Positions 25,993 to 34,860 are shown, counted from the first letter of the stretch. The stretch is DNA of 43,130 nt from DYRG01 sp041161065 (GCA_041161065.1 JBEAVE010000001.1:1-43130); one strand, 5' to 3'. The notes: generated by a model not told the origin, from the letters alone. Made by a program: numbers and translations.

Positions 25993-27474
25993 ATGAGCCA
26001 GTCCGTTACAACGATTCAAAAACAGCCCTATTGGGTATTGGGCGGTTTTATTGCTATTCTGGTTATTATGCTCAGTGCAACAAGTATTAGTTTAACCAGT
26101 TTAAGTGCTATCAATCAACGATTAGAACATCTCGTTAAAAAGCATAATGTCAAATTGCAATATATGGAAAATATGCGGGATTTGATTCGTGAGAGAATGC
26201 TTAATGTTTTTACCGCGCTTAATTTAGATGACGCTTTCAAAATTGAAGAAGAATGGGAAGTGTTTAGCCAGCGCGCTCGAGAGTTTATTGCAACCCGCGA
26301 AAAACTTTATAAATTAGATGTTACAACTGAAGAAAAAAATCGCATAGAAAGTCAGCGTAAAATATTAGCGCAAGGTCAAATTGTTATGTCGCAAATCTTT
26401 GATTTAATTCGTGAAAGTAACTATGTACAAGCGAGATATAATATCTTTAATGCGCTAAGAGTGAATAATGAAATTATTGATGAATTGACCTTAATGATTA
26501 AGGTTGGACATGATGTTTCTAAAAAAGAATTAAGTGAAGCCGCTGAGAATTATCTACAAACCCGCCGCAATATTTTCATACTCGATGTTATTGCCGTTTT
26601 AATTTGTTTATTAATTGCGGTGGTGGTTTTTCGTAATTTGCGGGTTAATCAACAGAACATTACCCATGCAGTCGATGCATTAAAACAAGCAAATGAAAAA
26701 CTAGAAGCGCGGGTATTGAAACGCACGCAAGATTTATTAAGTTTGCGCGATGAAGCCGTGAATGCAAATAAAGCAAAATCCCGATTTCTCGCTAATATGT
26801 CGCACGAATTACGCACCCCCTTAAATGCAATCATTGGTTATAGCGAAATCTTAATTGATGATGCAGAGGAAAATAATCTCGTTGATGAATGCCAAGATTT
26901 GCATAAAATTTTAGCAGCAGGTAAGCATTTATTGGATTTGATCAATGATATTTTAGACATTTCAAGAATTGAAACTGGTAATTTAGATATTGAGTTAGAA
27001 ACATTCTTGCTTAAACCCTTAATTCAAGAAGCCATTGATGTGATGCACCCTTTATTTGATCAACGTAGCAATTCTTTTAATTTTAATTATGATGAACACT
27101 TAACAAGTGTATTTGCTGATCCGAGAAGAATTCGCCAAATTTTATTTAATTTATTGAGCAACGCTAATAAATTTACTGAGCATGGACAAATCACTTTGAA
27201 CGTAAAAGAACATTACATTAATGAGAGCAAATGGATACGTTGTGAAGTAATTGACACGGGAATTGGAATTAGTGCAGAAGATCAAAAGAAAGTATTTGAA
27301 GCCTTTACGCAAGTTGATGCATCAGCAACCCGAAAATATGGAGGAACGGGATTAGGATTAGCGATTAGTTTGCGGTTTTGTCAAATGATGGGCGGCACGA
27401 TTGAATTACAAAGCCAATTAGGCAAAGGAAGTACGGTCGCAGTATTACTTCCATTGAATACAAAATTGAAATAA
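25993..27474 (+). CDS. Membrane sensor histidine kinase
   Basis: A 493-residue kinase. A first membrane helix (about 14-36) and a second (193-213) bracket a periplasmic helical domain resembling the four-helix-bundle sensors of chemoreceptors. A short linker coiled coil leads to the HisKA domain (phosphoacceptor H271 in FLANMSHELRTPLNAIIGYSE) and the ATPase domain with N box (LLSNANKFTEHG), G1 (VIDTGIGIS) and G2 (GGTGLGLAIS). There is no attached receiver. The ATG at 25993 is preferred over an upstream TTG. The neighbouring Hpt/receiver protein starts 26 bases downstream and is the likely phosphorelay partner. Confidence 0.94.
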   Translation: MSQSVTTIQKQPYWVLGGFIAILVIMLSATSISLTSLSAINQRLEHLVKKHNVKLQYMENMRDLIRERMLNVFTALNLDDAFKIEEEWEVFSQRAREFIATREKLYKLDVTTEEKNRIESQRKILAQGQIVMSQIFDLIRESNYVQARYNIFNALRVNNEIIDELTLMIKVGHDVSKKELSEAAENYLQTRRNIFILDVIAVLICLLIAVVVFRNLRVNQQNITHAVDALKQANEKLEARVLKRTQDLLSLRDEAVNANKAKSRFLANMSHELRTPLNAIIGYSEILIDDAEENNLVDECQDLHKILAAGKHLLDLINDILDISRIETGNLDIELETFLLKPLIQEAIDVMHPLFDQRSNSFNFNYDEHLTSVFADPRRIRQILFNLLSNANKFTEHGQITLNVKEHYINESKWIRCEVIDTGIGISAEDQKKVFEAFTQVDASATRKYGGTGLGLAISLRFCQMMGGTIELQSQLGKGSTVAVLLPLNTKLK

Positions 27475-27499
27475 ATTACCTACCCAATAGACTCTCAAA

Positions 27500-29161
27500 A
27501 TGTCAGAAGAAAATACGTTAGAAGAAACGCTAAAAATTTTACGGGCGGATTACGCAACCAAATTACCTGCTGCGTTGCAAGCCATTGATGAAGTTTGGCA
27601 GCAACTTGAAATCAATTGGCAAACGCCTACTTTGGAAGAATTACACGGCAAAGTTCATCGAATCGCAGGCGCGGCGGGGAGTTTCGGGTTTCCAGAATTA
27701 GGGCTTGCGGCAAAGGAATTAGAGGTTTTTCTACAAGAATTACATCATTATCCACACCCCGCCACCAATAATGAACTTCAAAAGATCAACGATGCGTTGA
27801 TTTCAATTCGTCATTTGGCGCAGCTTTCTGCATCATCAACGGTTGTAATGGTAGAAACCCCCGCCCCCATTTCTAGCACCATAACAAACAAGCGTTCTAA
27901 AGGTAAGTTAATTTATTTGTGCGATGATGATAAAGAACTCGCAAATTTTATTGCTACTCATTTACGTCATCATGGTTATGAAGTGGTAATATTTAATGCG
28001 GTTGATGAGTTACCTTTTGCTTCAAAACAACGCCCCCCCGATGCTTTATTAATGGATATTATGCTAACTGATGATGATTTAGCGGGTCCACGCATTATTT
28101 TGAATATTCAAAAACGTCGACAAATCCCTTTGCCCGTTATCTTTATGTCAGCGCGTTTGGATATTAAAGCAAGATTAGCGGCAGTGAGAGCAAATGGGCT
28201 GGCTTATTTCACTAAACCTGTTGATATTAAAGGTTTATTAGCGAAGTTAGATAAAGTCACTCGAACGATTCCGAATCCGCCTTATCGGGTTTTAATTTTT
28301 GACGATAAAACCTCGCTGGGTGAGAAACTAGCAGAGAAACTTCGCACGGGAGATTTTCAAATTAAAACCTTTAATAAATCAATGCAATTTATGAATGTAT
28401 TGGATAAGTTCACGCCCCATTTGATTATGGTACATACGCAATTGTCGGCAATGAGTGGTTCTGAATTAGTCGGCATGATTCAACAACAGAGCAACTTTGA
28501 GGATATTCCAATCATTTTCTTTTCTTCGCAGTTTGATCAAGCGTCAAATGCGGCGCAAAGAACAGGGATTGGTGAGAATTTCATTTACGGGGATATTAAT
28601 ACCGAGAATTTGCTCTCATTAGTGACGTATCACATTAGAAAGTTTCTTTTAGCGCGCCAAGAACATGAGGAATCGATGCCGCAAGGTTCGCCGCGCGGGC
28701 GTGACCGTTTTACGAGCCTTTACAAACAGCGTTATCTTTTGGATCAAGTTGAAATCGCTTGCAAAACACTTGATTCAAAATTTCCTCCCGTGTTGTTATA
28801 TATTAAATTAGATTTTGAAAAGGACATTAAATCGAGCCTACTTGAAACCTTTATGGTAGAAACGATCCAATTTTTAGAAAAGCTCGTGTATAAAATGGAA
28901 GCGGTGTCGTGCTTAAAACAAGGTGAGTTTGCATTATTAACGTTAGAACGTCCGCCAGAAAACATTCGTGCGTTAATTGAGTTTATTCGTACCTCTTTGA
29001 TTTTTCAGTGTATTGATTCGGAAGAAGGGATTGATCATTGCCATTGTTATATTGGTACAGCGATTTGTACGCCCACCCAACTTCCTCAAGATGTTTTTCA
29101 GATTGCAGAAAGTGATTGCTATCAACAAATTAAAACACTTTCTTCGGGGGCGGTAAATTAG
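27500..29161 (+). CDS. Hpt / receiver / pseudo-receiver / degenerate GGDEF response regulator
   Basis: A 553-residue phosphorelay protein with four modules. Residues 1-110 are an Hpt domain with H53 (VHRIAGAAGSFGF). Residues 136-255 form a canonical receiver: D142-D144 acid cluster, phosphoacceptor D186 (LLMDIML), S217 and K239. Residues 262-385 form a second receiver where the phosphoacceptor is replaced by H312 (LIMVHTQLS) and the conserved K-P by G-D, so it cannot be phosphorylated normally. Residues about 400-553 look like a GGDEF fold whose signature has become L-K473-Q-G-E-F, so diguanylate cyclase activity is unlikely. Output is unclear. The 3' end overlaps convergent rluB by 32 bases. 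Confidence 0.82.
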   Translation: MSEENTLEETLKILRADYATKLPAALQAIDEVWQQLEINWQTPTLEELHGKVHRIAGAAGSFGFPELGLAAKELEVFLQELHHYPHPATNNELQKINDALISIRHLAQLSASSTVVMVETPAPISSTITNKRSKGKLIYLCDDDKELANFIATHLRHHGYEVVIFNAVDELPFASKQRPPDALLMDIMLTDDDLAGPRIILNIQKRRQIPLPVIFMSARLDIKARLAAVRANGLAYFTKPVDIKGLLAKLDKVTRTIPNPPYRVLIFDDKTSLGEKLAEKLRTGDFQIKTFNKSMQFMNVLDKFTPHLIMVHTQLSAMSGSELVGMIQQQSNFEDIPIIFFSSQFDQASNAAQRTGIGENFIYGDINTENLLSLVTYHIRKFLLARQEHEESMPQGSPRGRDRFTSLYKQRYLLDQVEIACKTLDSKFPPVLLYIKLDFEKDIKSSLLETFMVETIQFLEKLVYKMEAVSCLKQGEFALLTLERPPENIRALIEFIRTSLIFQCIDSEEGIDHCHCYIGTAICTPTQLPQDVFQIAESDCYQQIKTLSSGAVN

Positions 29162-29891
29162 CAAGTTGATATAAGTTGCTCAATTCTTCTTCGCCCAACA
29201 AAACACTGTGTCCCATACGCAATCCTTTGGGTAATAAAATCGGTCCAAACCGAATTCGCATCAAACGGCTCACTTGAATACCCTGCGATTCCCACAAACG
29301 GCGCACTTCACGATTGCGTCCTTCGTGTAAAACCACGTGATACCAATGGTTTGCGCCGTCGCCGCCCGCATCGACAATCCGATCGAATTTCGCCATGCCA
29401 TCGACCAACATCACCCCGTTGCGCAACCGTTCGAGCATTTCGTCGTCGACTTTTCCCAACACGCGCACCGCATATTCGCGCTCAATTTCGTGCGACGGGT
29501 GCATTAAATTGTTCGCCAATTCGCCGTCGGTCGTGAACAGCAACAGCCCCGACGTGTTCAAATCGAGCCGCCCAATCGCAATCCAGCGCGCGCCTTTGAG
29601 AAACGGCAGTCGCTCGAACACCGTTTTTCGCCCTTCGGGATCGCGACGAGAGGTCACTTCGCCGAGCGGTTTGTGATAACACAGCACTTGCGCAGGCGTG
29701 GGCGCGGCTTTTAATCGATCAATGCGCCGTCCGTCGAGTCGAATGTCATCGCGCGCCGTCACCCGATCGCCCAATTGCGCGGTTTTTCCGTTCACAATCA
29801 AGCGTTGCTGCGTGATCCAACCCTCAATTTCTCGCCGCGATCCCAATCCCGCCCGCGCCAACACCTTTTGTAATTTCTCTGAATTGTCCAT
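29130..29891 (-). CDS. rluB: 23S rRNA pseudouridine synthase (RluB family)
   Basis: Isomerises a uridine in helix 89 of 23S rRNA (U2605 in E. coli). The 253-residue protein has an S4 RNA-binding domain (residues 5-50: EKLQKVLARAGLGSRREIEGWI) and a pseudouridine synthase domain with catalytic D110 in IAIGRLDLNTSGLLLFT, plus HEGRNREVRRLWE and RIRFGPI. RluB is preferred over the relatives RluE and RluF by length and the S4 opening. GC content is higher in this gene than around it, in keeping with a housekeeping gene. It ends inside the 3' end of the response regulator gene. Confidence 0.92.
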   Translation of the reverse strand: MDNSEKLQKVLARAGLGSRREIEGWITQQRLIVNGKTAQLGDRVTARDDIRLDGRRIDRLKAAPTPAQVLCYHKPLGEVTSRRDPEGRKTVFERLPFLKGARWIAIGRLDLNTSGLLLFTTDGELANNLMHPSHEIEREYAVRVLGKVDDEMLERLRNGVMLVDGMAKFDRIVDAGGDGANHWYHVVLHEGRNREVRRLWESQGIQVSRLMRIRFGPILLPKGLRMGHSVLLGEEELSNLYQLANLPPPKKVF

Positions 29892-29913
29892 ATTTGTTTC
29901 TTTACCTTTTTCT

Positions 29914-30312
29914 TTAATGGCGCGTGAGTATATTTACGGCTAATTCCTTTGCCGCGATGGCTAGGCGTTCATCATTTGTCCACAATTGCTGACAACGATG
30001 AAACTGCGCCGTTGCTAAATGGAGTGCATCGGGCGTTTTCAGATTATATTGCACCCTTAACGATAAAGCTATTTCATAAATAGCTGCAGGTATTGGTAAA
30101 ATCTGCAAAATATCCAGAAATTGCTCATAGCGTAGCAATAAAGAATTATTAACATTACGCAATGGTTTAACTAACACTTCCAAACGCACTAATGGAGAAA
30201 TCACCAAAGCAGTTTCTCTATCTAAAAAAGAGAGTTTTTCTTCAATATTACTCGCAAAAAGTGGGTGACGTTCTACCAAATAAATGACAATGCAACTATC
30301 GAAGTAAATCAT
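29914..30312 (-). CDS. PIN-domain ribonuclease toxin (VapC-like)
   Basis: A 132-residue PIN nuclease, probably the toxin of a type II toxin-antitoxin pair. The acidic metal-binding residues are in place: D5 (MIYFDSCIVIYL), E45 (LVRLEVLV), D95 (KTPDALHLATA) and D114 (TNDERL). The ATG at 30312 overlaps the antitoxin TGA (ATGA), the usual antitoxin-first coupling, and is therefore chosen over a start six codons upstream. VapC toxins cut initiator tRNA or rRNA; the target here is unknown. Confidence 0.9.
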   Translation of the reverse strand: MIYFDSCIVIYLVERHPLFASNIEEKLSFLDRETALVISPLVRLEVLVKPLRNVNNSLLLRYEQFLDILQILPIPAAIYEIALSLRVQYNLKTPDALHLATAQFHRCQQLWTNDERLAIAAKELAVNILTRH

Positions 30313-30557
30313 TTTAACAGATCGTCCCAATTATCCCGATTTCTTTGAATCATTTCCTCAATTGCAATCGGATCACCTATTGCCGCATCGGTAAACAACG
30401 GGGAATGTAATAATGCCAACATTGCTTGATTATTTCCTTGTTTTTCAACAGGTTCTAATAATGTAACAACTGCCCGCATTGGTTGTGCAATCCGTAATGG
30501 TTCGAGTAATTGCACCGCCCCGTTTGGGTCGACAATCGCTTCAATTGCTTGCAACAT
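30309..30557 (-). CDS. Antitoxin partner of the PIN toxin
   Basis: An 82-residue acidic protein. Its first 40 residues (AIVDPNGAVQLLEPLRIAQPMRAVVTLLEP) resemble the small beta-strand antitoxin N-termini of the DUF104/AbrB-like kind, and the C-terminal half is helical and acidic, as expected for the segment that wraps a PIN toxin. Its stop overlaps the toxin ATG. The role is inferred from order and overlap; no biochemical motif is decisive. Confidence 0.8.
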   Translation of the reverse strand: MLQAIEAIVDPNGAVQLLEPLRIAQPMRAVVTLLEPVEKQGNNQAMLALLHSPLFTDAAIGDPIAIEEMIQRNRDNWDDLLK

Positions 30558-30703
30558 GGCACATTTCCCATCAAATCGTGATGATAGAGTTTAAATGAAA
30601 TTTTTGATTTATGCGACAGGTAACTTTTTGGAAGGCGTATAACAAGGTAGAAAACCCACGCACGGGGATTTCAATTTTATTTGATTATGTTGAGGAACAA
30701 ACC

Positions 30704-31420
30704 ATGAAAAATTTAACCACTTTATCCATCGCAATGGCATTACATTTAGGTATTACATTACCGGCTTTTGCGCATAAAGAATTTTCAGCTGAACGCCAAC
30801 AAATCATTATCGATAAAATAATGCAACGCTTTGATACCAATAAAGATAATGTGATCACTTTAGATGAAGTTCAAGCCATTCGAGACGCGCTTTTTACGAA
30901 AGCAGATACTAATCAAGATGGTTTTTTAAGTTTAGAAGAATTTACCGCCATTGCTGAGCAACAACGCCAAGATCATTTGAAAGCAATGTTTGATAAATTA
31001 GATACCAATCAAAATAATAGTTTTTCTTTAGATGAATTATTACAACAGCCTTTTGGTAATCCAGAACGTAAAAAAGCCCGTTTTGCTGAAATGGACGTTA
31101 ATAAAGATGGCACGGTGAGTTTTGAGGAATTCCAACAAACAAAATCCGCAAAAGATCGTTTCATGGGACATTTTCACGGCATGAAAGATAAATGTAATGA
31201 TCAACAAAGTTGTCAGCAAGCCCGTTTTGATATGTTAGATACCAATAAAGATGGTAAAATTTCACGGGTAGAATTCGTCCATAATTTGCCTTTATTTGTT
31301 AAATTTGATCTCAATCATGACGGTGTTATTACGCGCGAAGAAATTGCTCAACAATTACAAAACAAAATGGCGCATCGTAGCAAAGAAAAGATAGAGAGAA
31401 ACTCACCAAATAACCCATAA
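30704..31420 (+). CDS. Exported protein with six EF-hand calcium-binding loops
   Basis: A 238-residue periplasmic or secreted calmodulin-like protein. The signal peptide ends near PAFA (20-23). Six EF-hand loops follow, starting at D44, D68, D100, D131, D179 and D202; most carry D-x-N/D-x-D/N at positions 1, 3, 5 and a Glu at 12. The third (DTNQNNSFSLDE) lacks the usual glycine at position 6 and may bind weakly. A C164/C170 pair may form a disulfide. The ATG at 30704 is chosen because GAGGA precedes it. The ECF sigma gene begins 13 bases after the stop, so the two are one operon. Confidence 0.9.
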   Translation: MKNLTTLSIAMALHLGITLPAFAHKEFSAERQQIIIDKIMQRFDTNKDNVITLDEVQAIRDALFTKADTNQDGFLSLEEFTAIAEQQRQDHLKAMFDKLDTNQNNSFSLDELLQQPFGNPERKKARFAEMDVNKDGTVSFEEFQQTKSAKDRFMGHFHGMKDKCNDQQSCQQARFDMLDTNKDGKISRVEFVHNLPLFVKFDLNHDGVITREEIAQQLQNKMAHRSKEKIERNSPNNP

Positions 31421-31433
31421 GAATTATTATAAA

Positions 31434-32018
31434 ATGAGCATTAGAGTGAATAATCAAGGTGAAATCACCGATGAAACATTAATGTACCGAGTCCAGAAAG
31501 GCGATCAGTTGGCTTTTCAGTATTTGGTTAAAAAATATGTGTCGGCTTTACATGGGTTTGCGCGAAGAATCTTAAATAACTCTCATGAAGCCGAAGACAT
31601 TGTACAGGAAACGTTTTTGAGAGCATGGCGGCACGCAGAACAGTGGCAATCGGGTCGCGCAAAACTCTCAACGTGGTTGCATAGCATTACTTATCATTTG
31701 TGCATTGATAATCATCGAAAGAATAAATTGATAACAACGCCTTTAGATGAAACATTGGAAAATGAGGATACTTTAGAAATCCCTGCTGCACCGGATAATT
31801 TATTGAAAGAAGAGTTAAGTCAGCAGGTAGAAAAAGCATTACAAACATTACCCGAACGACAACGTACAGCCATTGCTTTATGTTATTATCAAGGTATAAG
31901 CAACTTAGAAGCTGCAGAAATCCTAAATGTGAGTGTCGCCGCATTAGAATCTTTGTTAGCAAGAGGGCGCAAAAACCTTAAAGTGCAATTACAAAAATAC
32001 ATTAGTGGAGAATTGTAA
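31434..32018 (+). CDS. ECF-type RNA polymerase sigma factor
   Basis: A 194-residue alternative sigma factor. Region 2 (about 15-85) includes the core-binding and -10 recognition helix EAEDIVQETFLRAWRHAEQW; region 4 (about 138-190) has LPERQRTAIALCYYQGISNLEAAEILNVSVAALESLLARGRKNL, a helix-turn-helix for -35 recognition. It lacks regions 1 and 3, as ECF factors do. It follows the EF-hand gene closely and the anti-sigma candidate starts one base after its stop, so they are translationally linked. Its regulon is unknown. Confidence 0.94.
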   Translation: MSIRVNNQGEITDETLMYRVQKGDQLAFQYLVKKYVSALHGFARRILNNSHEAEDIVQETFLRAWRHAEQWQSGRAKLSTWLHSITYHLCIDNHRKNKLITTPLDETLENEDTLEIPAAPDNLLKEELSQQVEKALQTLPERQRTAIALCYYQGISNLEAAEILNVSVAALESLLARGRKNLKVQLQKYISGEL

Positions 32019-32019
32019 T

Positions 32020-32454
32020 ATGGATATGCAAAGATTTTCAGAAATTATAATGGCTTATGGAGGAAATCCGCAGCATTGGTCAGAACATGAGCGTGAGGAA
32101 GCATTGCAAATATTGCAGCAATCAGAGGAAGCTCGGTATTTGCAAAAAGAGGCGTTGCAATTAGATGCTCTGTTGGATATTGCACCGATGCCGCAGTTGT
32201 CGCCGGCGTTTCAAAAACGTATTCTTAAATCAGCGCAACCTTCAGTTTTTCAACGGTTTTTTGAGCAATTAACTCAATATTCTACTTTACAATTGGCAAC
32301 CGTTTTTGGAGTATTTTTTTTTATGACGAGTGTCATTTATATTGCAATGCCTTTTTCTCAACCGACAAACGATATTAAAAACGATCTTTCTCAAGAAGTT
32401 TCTCTGGTTGCGCTTTTAGAAGAAGAATTGTCGTTGGCGGAGCTTTTGTTGTAG
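32020..32454 (+). CDS. Putative membrane anti-sigma factor
   Basis: A 144-residue protein with a cytoplasmic helical N-terminal part (1-85; EREEALQILQQSEEARYL) and one membrane helix (about 88-110). It has no zinc-finger HxxxCxxC motif, so it would belong to the zinc-less type of anti-sigma. Identity rests mainly on position: it follows the ECF sigma stop by one base. GGAG eight bases upstream decides the ATG at 32020 over an upstream GTG. The periplasmic tail after the helix is only about 30 residues. Confidence 0.7.
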   Translation: MDMQRFSEIIMAYGGNPQHWSEHEREEALQILQQSEEARYLQKEALQLDALLDIAPMPQLSPAFQKRILKSAQPSVFQRFFEQLTQYSTLQLATVFGVFFFMTSVIYIAMPFSQPTNDIKNDLSQEVSLVALLEEELSLAELLL

Positions 32455-32584
32455 AAACCGTAAAAAAATATTGCGGCTGACCGTATGAAAAATTTTTTTT
32501 TACGTACTTATTGTAAATTTTAGAGGATGCTCGATAATTGTATTGCCGTTTGTTTTATCACAATCACTTTTAGAGGGCATTTCT

Positions 32585-32959
32585 ATGAAAAAAACGTTGT
32601 TAGTATTGAGTTTGTGTGGTGCGTTTGCAAGTTCGCCCGTTTTTGCGGCTGACGATAAAATGTCGTGTGATGATTTGGCAGAGGTTGCAACAACCTTGAG
32701 CAAAGTGGTTTCTGCATTTGAGCAAAATCCTAAAATTCACCAAGACCGCGATGCTGAAATTGGTTTAACCCAAATCGTTGAAGCGTTAGGTGTTATTGCA
32801 AAGTCTGAAAATGATTCTGTGTTAAGTGCCAACGTGAACAAATTGTCTAAATTATGGGCAATGGAAGAGTGGGAAAGTAAAGATGAAACCGCTTTCAAAG
32901 AAACACTTGATAACGTTACAACTAACTTTGAACGTATTCATAAGAAAGATTGCAAATAG
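32585..32959 (+). CDS. Small periplasmic helical protein of unknown function
   Basis: A 124-residue exported protein: signal peptide MKKTLLVLSLCGAFASSPVFA, then a mature helical domain of about 100 residues with two cysteines (after KMS and at the C-terminal DCK) likely to form a disulfide closing the domain. I do not recognise the family. GAGGG lies before the ATG at 32585, 130 bases after the anti-sigma gene, so it may be a separate unit, perhaps controlled by the sigma factor. A strong terminator follows. Confidence 0.75.
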   Translation: MKKTLLVLSLCGAFASSPVFAADDKMSCDDLAEVATTLSKVVSAFEQNPKIHQDRDAEIGLTQIVEALGVIAKSENDSVLSANVNKLSKLWAMEEWESKDETAFKETLDNVTTNFERIHKKDCK

Positions 32960-32974
32960 TATTTGAAAAACGGG

Positions 32975-33009
32975 TGCTCACTTTTAGCGTTAAAGGTGAG
33001 CATTTTTTG
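32975..33009 (+). terminator. Rho-independent terminator of the small periplasmic protein gene
   Basis: An 11-bp stem with one GU pair (32975-32985 and 32992-33002, TGCTCAC/GTGAGCA at the base), a six-base loop and a T6 run. It separates this plus-strand unit from the minus-strand ABC ATPase gene and could work in both directions. Confidence 0.85.
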
Positions 33010-33034
33010 TGCAATATTGTAAAGAAAACTGGTT

Positions 33035-33730
33035 TCAACTGTGTTGCACCGCTCCATCGTAAATAACCCGCCCATCAACAAAACGAATCATGCGTTGAGC
33101 GTAATGTGCAATATCGGGTTCGTGCGTCACCAAGATAATGGTAATCCCTTGTTTTTGATTGAGTTCTGTGAACAAATCCATAATATCGTCGCTAGTTTTT
33201 GTATCCAAATTCCCCGTCGGTTCATCGGCTAAAATAAGCGGCGGGCGATTCGCCAACGATCGAGCAATTGCAATGCGTTGTTGCTGTCCGCCCGACATTT
33301 GATTTGGTAAAGAATGAATATGCTTTTCTAATCCCATTTGTGTGAGGAGTTCTTTCGCTCGTTTCTTTTGTTCAAGTTGAGGTATTCCAGCATAAAGCAT
33401 AGGTAAGGCTACATTCTCCAACGCCGTCATGCGTTTCAATAAATTAAAACCCTGAAAAACAAATCCAATTAAACGATTTCGTAAATTAGCCACTTGATTA
33501 GAAGAAAGTCGAGAAACATTCTCTCCATTCAAATAATAATTTCCTCCCGTCGGTGAATCTAAACAACCTAAGATATTCATCAACGTTGATTTACCCGATC
33601 CAGAATGCCCCATAATAGCAACAAATTCGCCCTGAGAAATCTGCAAATCCACACCGTGTAAAACAGGAATTGCAACGTTTTCTATGAAATAAGATTTCTG
33701 GAGATTTTCTAATTGAATTAGCGATTGCAT
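33035..33730 (-). CDS. ABC transporter ATP-binding protein (MacB/LolD type)
   Basis: A 231-residue ATPase driving a MacB- or LolD-type transporter. Walker A is G41-H-S-G-S-G-K-S-T49, the signature MSGGQQQR is at 145-152, Walker B LILADE at 165-170 and the switch histidine at H203. MacB of E. coli fuses this ATPase to a four-helix permease; here the ORF ends after the ATPase, and no separate permease ORF follows before 32959. It overlaps the MacA-like adaptor gene by one base (TAATG). Confidence 0.93.
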   Translation of the reverse strand: MQSLIQLENLQKSYFIENVAIPVLHGVDLQISQGEFVAIMGHSGSGKSTLMNILGCLDSPTGGNYYLNGENVSRLSSNQVANLRNRLIGFVFQGFNLLKRMTALENVALPMLYAGIPQLEQKKRAKELLTQMGLEKHIHSLPNQMSGGQQQRIAIARSLANRPPLILADEPTGNLDTKTSDDIMDLFTELNQKQGITIILVTHEPDIAHYAQRMIRFVDGRVIYDGAVQHS

Positions 33731-34860
33731 TACATCATCCTAAATCTAAAAGAACTACCCGCTTTACGATCCTTAATTTCTTTTGTTACAACCAAATCCC
33801 CTTCTTTTAGATCGCTACTCACAATTTCAGTCATCATGTTATCGGTAATTCCCGTCACAATTTTGATGGGTACTAATTGCTCGTTCTTTAAGAGATAAAT
33901 CACATTTTTCTTATCGCTATCTTTAGATTTTTTCTCTTCTCCATCACTATCTATTTTAGGCTTAAAATTCAAAGCAGCATTCGGGATTCTTAAAACATTT
34001 TCTTTCTCATTAACGGTAATGGTAACGTGCGCGGTCATACCCGGCAAAAGTACCCCATCTTCATTATTAACCATAACAATTACATTATAAGTAACCACGT
34101 TCTGTTGAATGGTTGGGTTCAAACGAATTTGTTGAATAATTCCTTTGACATTTTTCTCTGGAAACGCATCGACTCGGAACTTAACTTCTTGACCTATTTT
34201 CAAAAGCCCAACATCTGCTTCTGCCACGCTGGTTTCTATCTGCATACTTCGCAAATCTTGAGCAATTTGAAATAGGGTTGGAGCTTGTAAACTTGCCGCA
34301 ACCGTTTGCCCCACTTCTACACTTTTTGAAATCACTGTTCCAGAAATGGGAGAACGAATAATCATATATTGCAAACTGGTTTGATCTTTCTCCAATTGAG
34401 CGGTGGCTAATCTAACATCAGCTTGTGCAACACTTAGTTTTTCTTGCGCCGTTTCTAAATCCGCTTCTGAAATCAATTTCTTCTCAAATAAATGACGAGT
34501 TCTTTTGAGGCTACTTTGCGCTAATTTTAAGGTAGCTTGCGCATTTGATAATTTGGCTTCACTTTGTTTAACTTGGGCTTTTAATAAAGCGGGGTCTAAT
34601 TCTGCAAGGACTTGACCTTCTTTTACTATGTCATTGTAACTTGCATGAATTTTCTGAACAGTGCCCGAAATTTGGCTTCCCACTAAAACCAACGTGACAG
34701 GGTTTAACGTACCATTTGCAGAAATACTTTGAACGATAGAACCGCGCTCGATTTTTTGAGTGCGATATTTTTGTTGTACACGATCAGTTTCTTTATTTGT
34801 CCACCAATAACTTGTTGCACTTATTCCAATCAACAATACCAATAAAAACCATTTGCGCAT
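33730..34860 (-). CDS. MacA-like periplasmic adaptor (HlyD/RND-type membrane fusion protein)
   Basis: A 376-residue membrane fusion protein that would bridge an inner-membrane ABC transporter to a TolC-type outer-membrane channel. It has an N-terminal membrane anchor (about 4-20), a lipoyl half (SISANGTLNPVTLVLVGSQISG), a long coiled-coil hairpin (about 95-160), the second lipoyl half (IIRSPISGTVISKSVEVGQTV), beta-barrel and membrane-proximal domains, as in MacA. AAGGAAG precedes the ATG. It lies 37 bases after a lipoprotein gene and is coupled to the ATPase gene. Confidence 0.92.
   Translation of the reverse strand: MRKWFLLVLLIGISATSYWWTNKETDRVQQKYRTQKIERGSIVQSISANGTLNPVTLVLVGSQISGTVQKIHASYNDIVKEGQVLAELDPALLKAQVKQSEAKLSNAQATLKLAQSSLKRTRHLFEKKLISEADLETAQEKLSVAQADVRLATAQLEKDQTSLQYMIIRSPISGTVISKSVEVGQTVAASLQAPTLFQIAQDLRSMQIETSVAEADVGLLKIGQEVKFRVDAFPEKNVKGIIQQIRLNPTIQQNVVTYNVIVMVNNEDGVLLPGMTAHVTITVNEKENVLRIPNAALNFKPKIDSDGEEKKSKDSDKKNVIYLLKNEQLVPIKIVTGITDNMMTEIVSSDLKEGDLVVTKEIKDRKAGSSFRFRMM

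Noticed and set aside
32460..32512. A poly-A/poly-T inverted repeat after the anti-sigma gene as a terminator
   Set aside because: Pairing is only between homopolymer runs (GTAAAAAAA with TTTTTTTAC) with a long loop; no GC-rich stem, so not a credible Rho-independent terminator.
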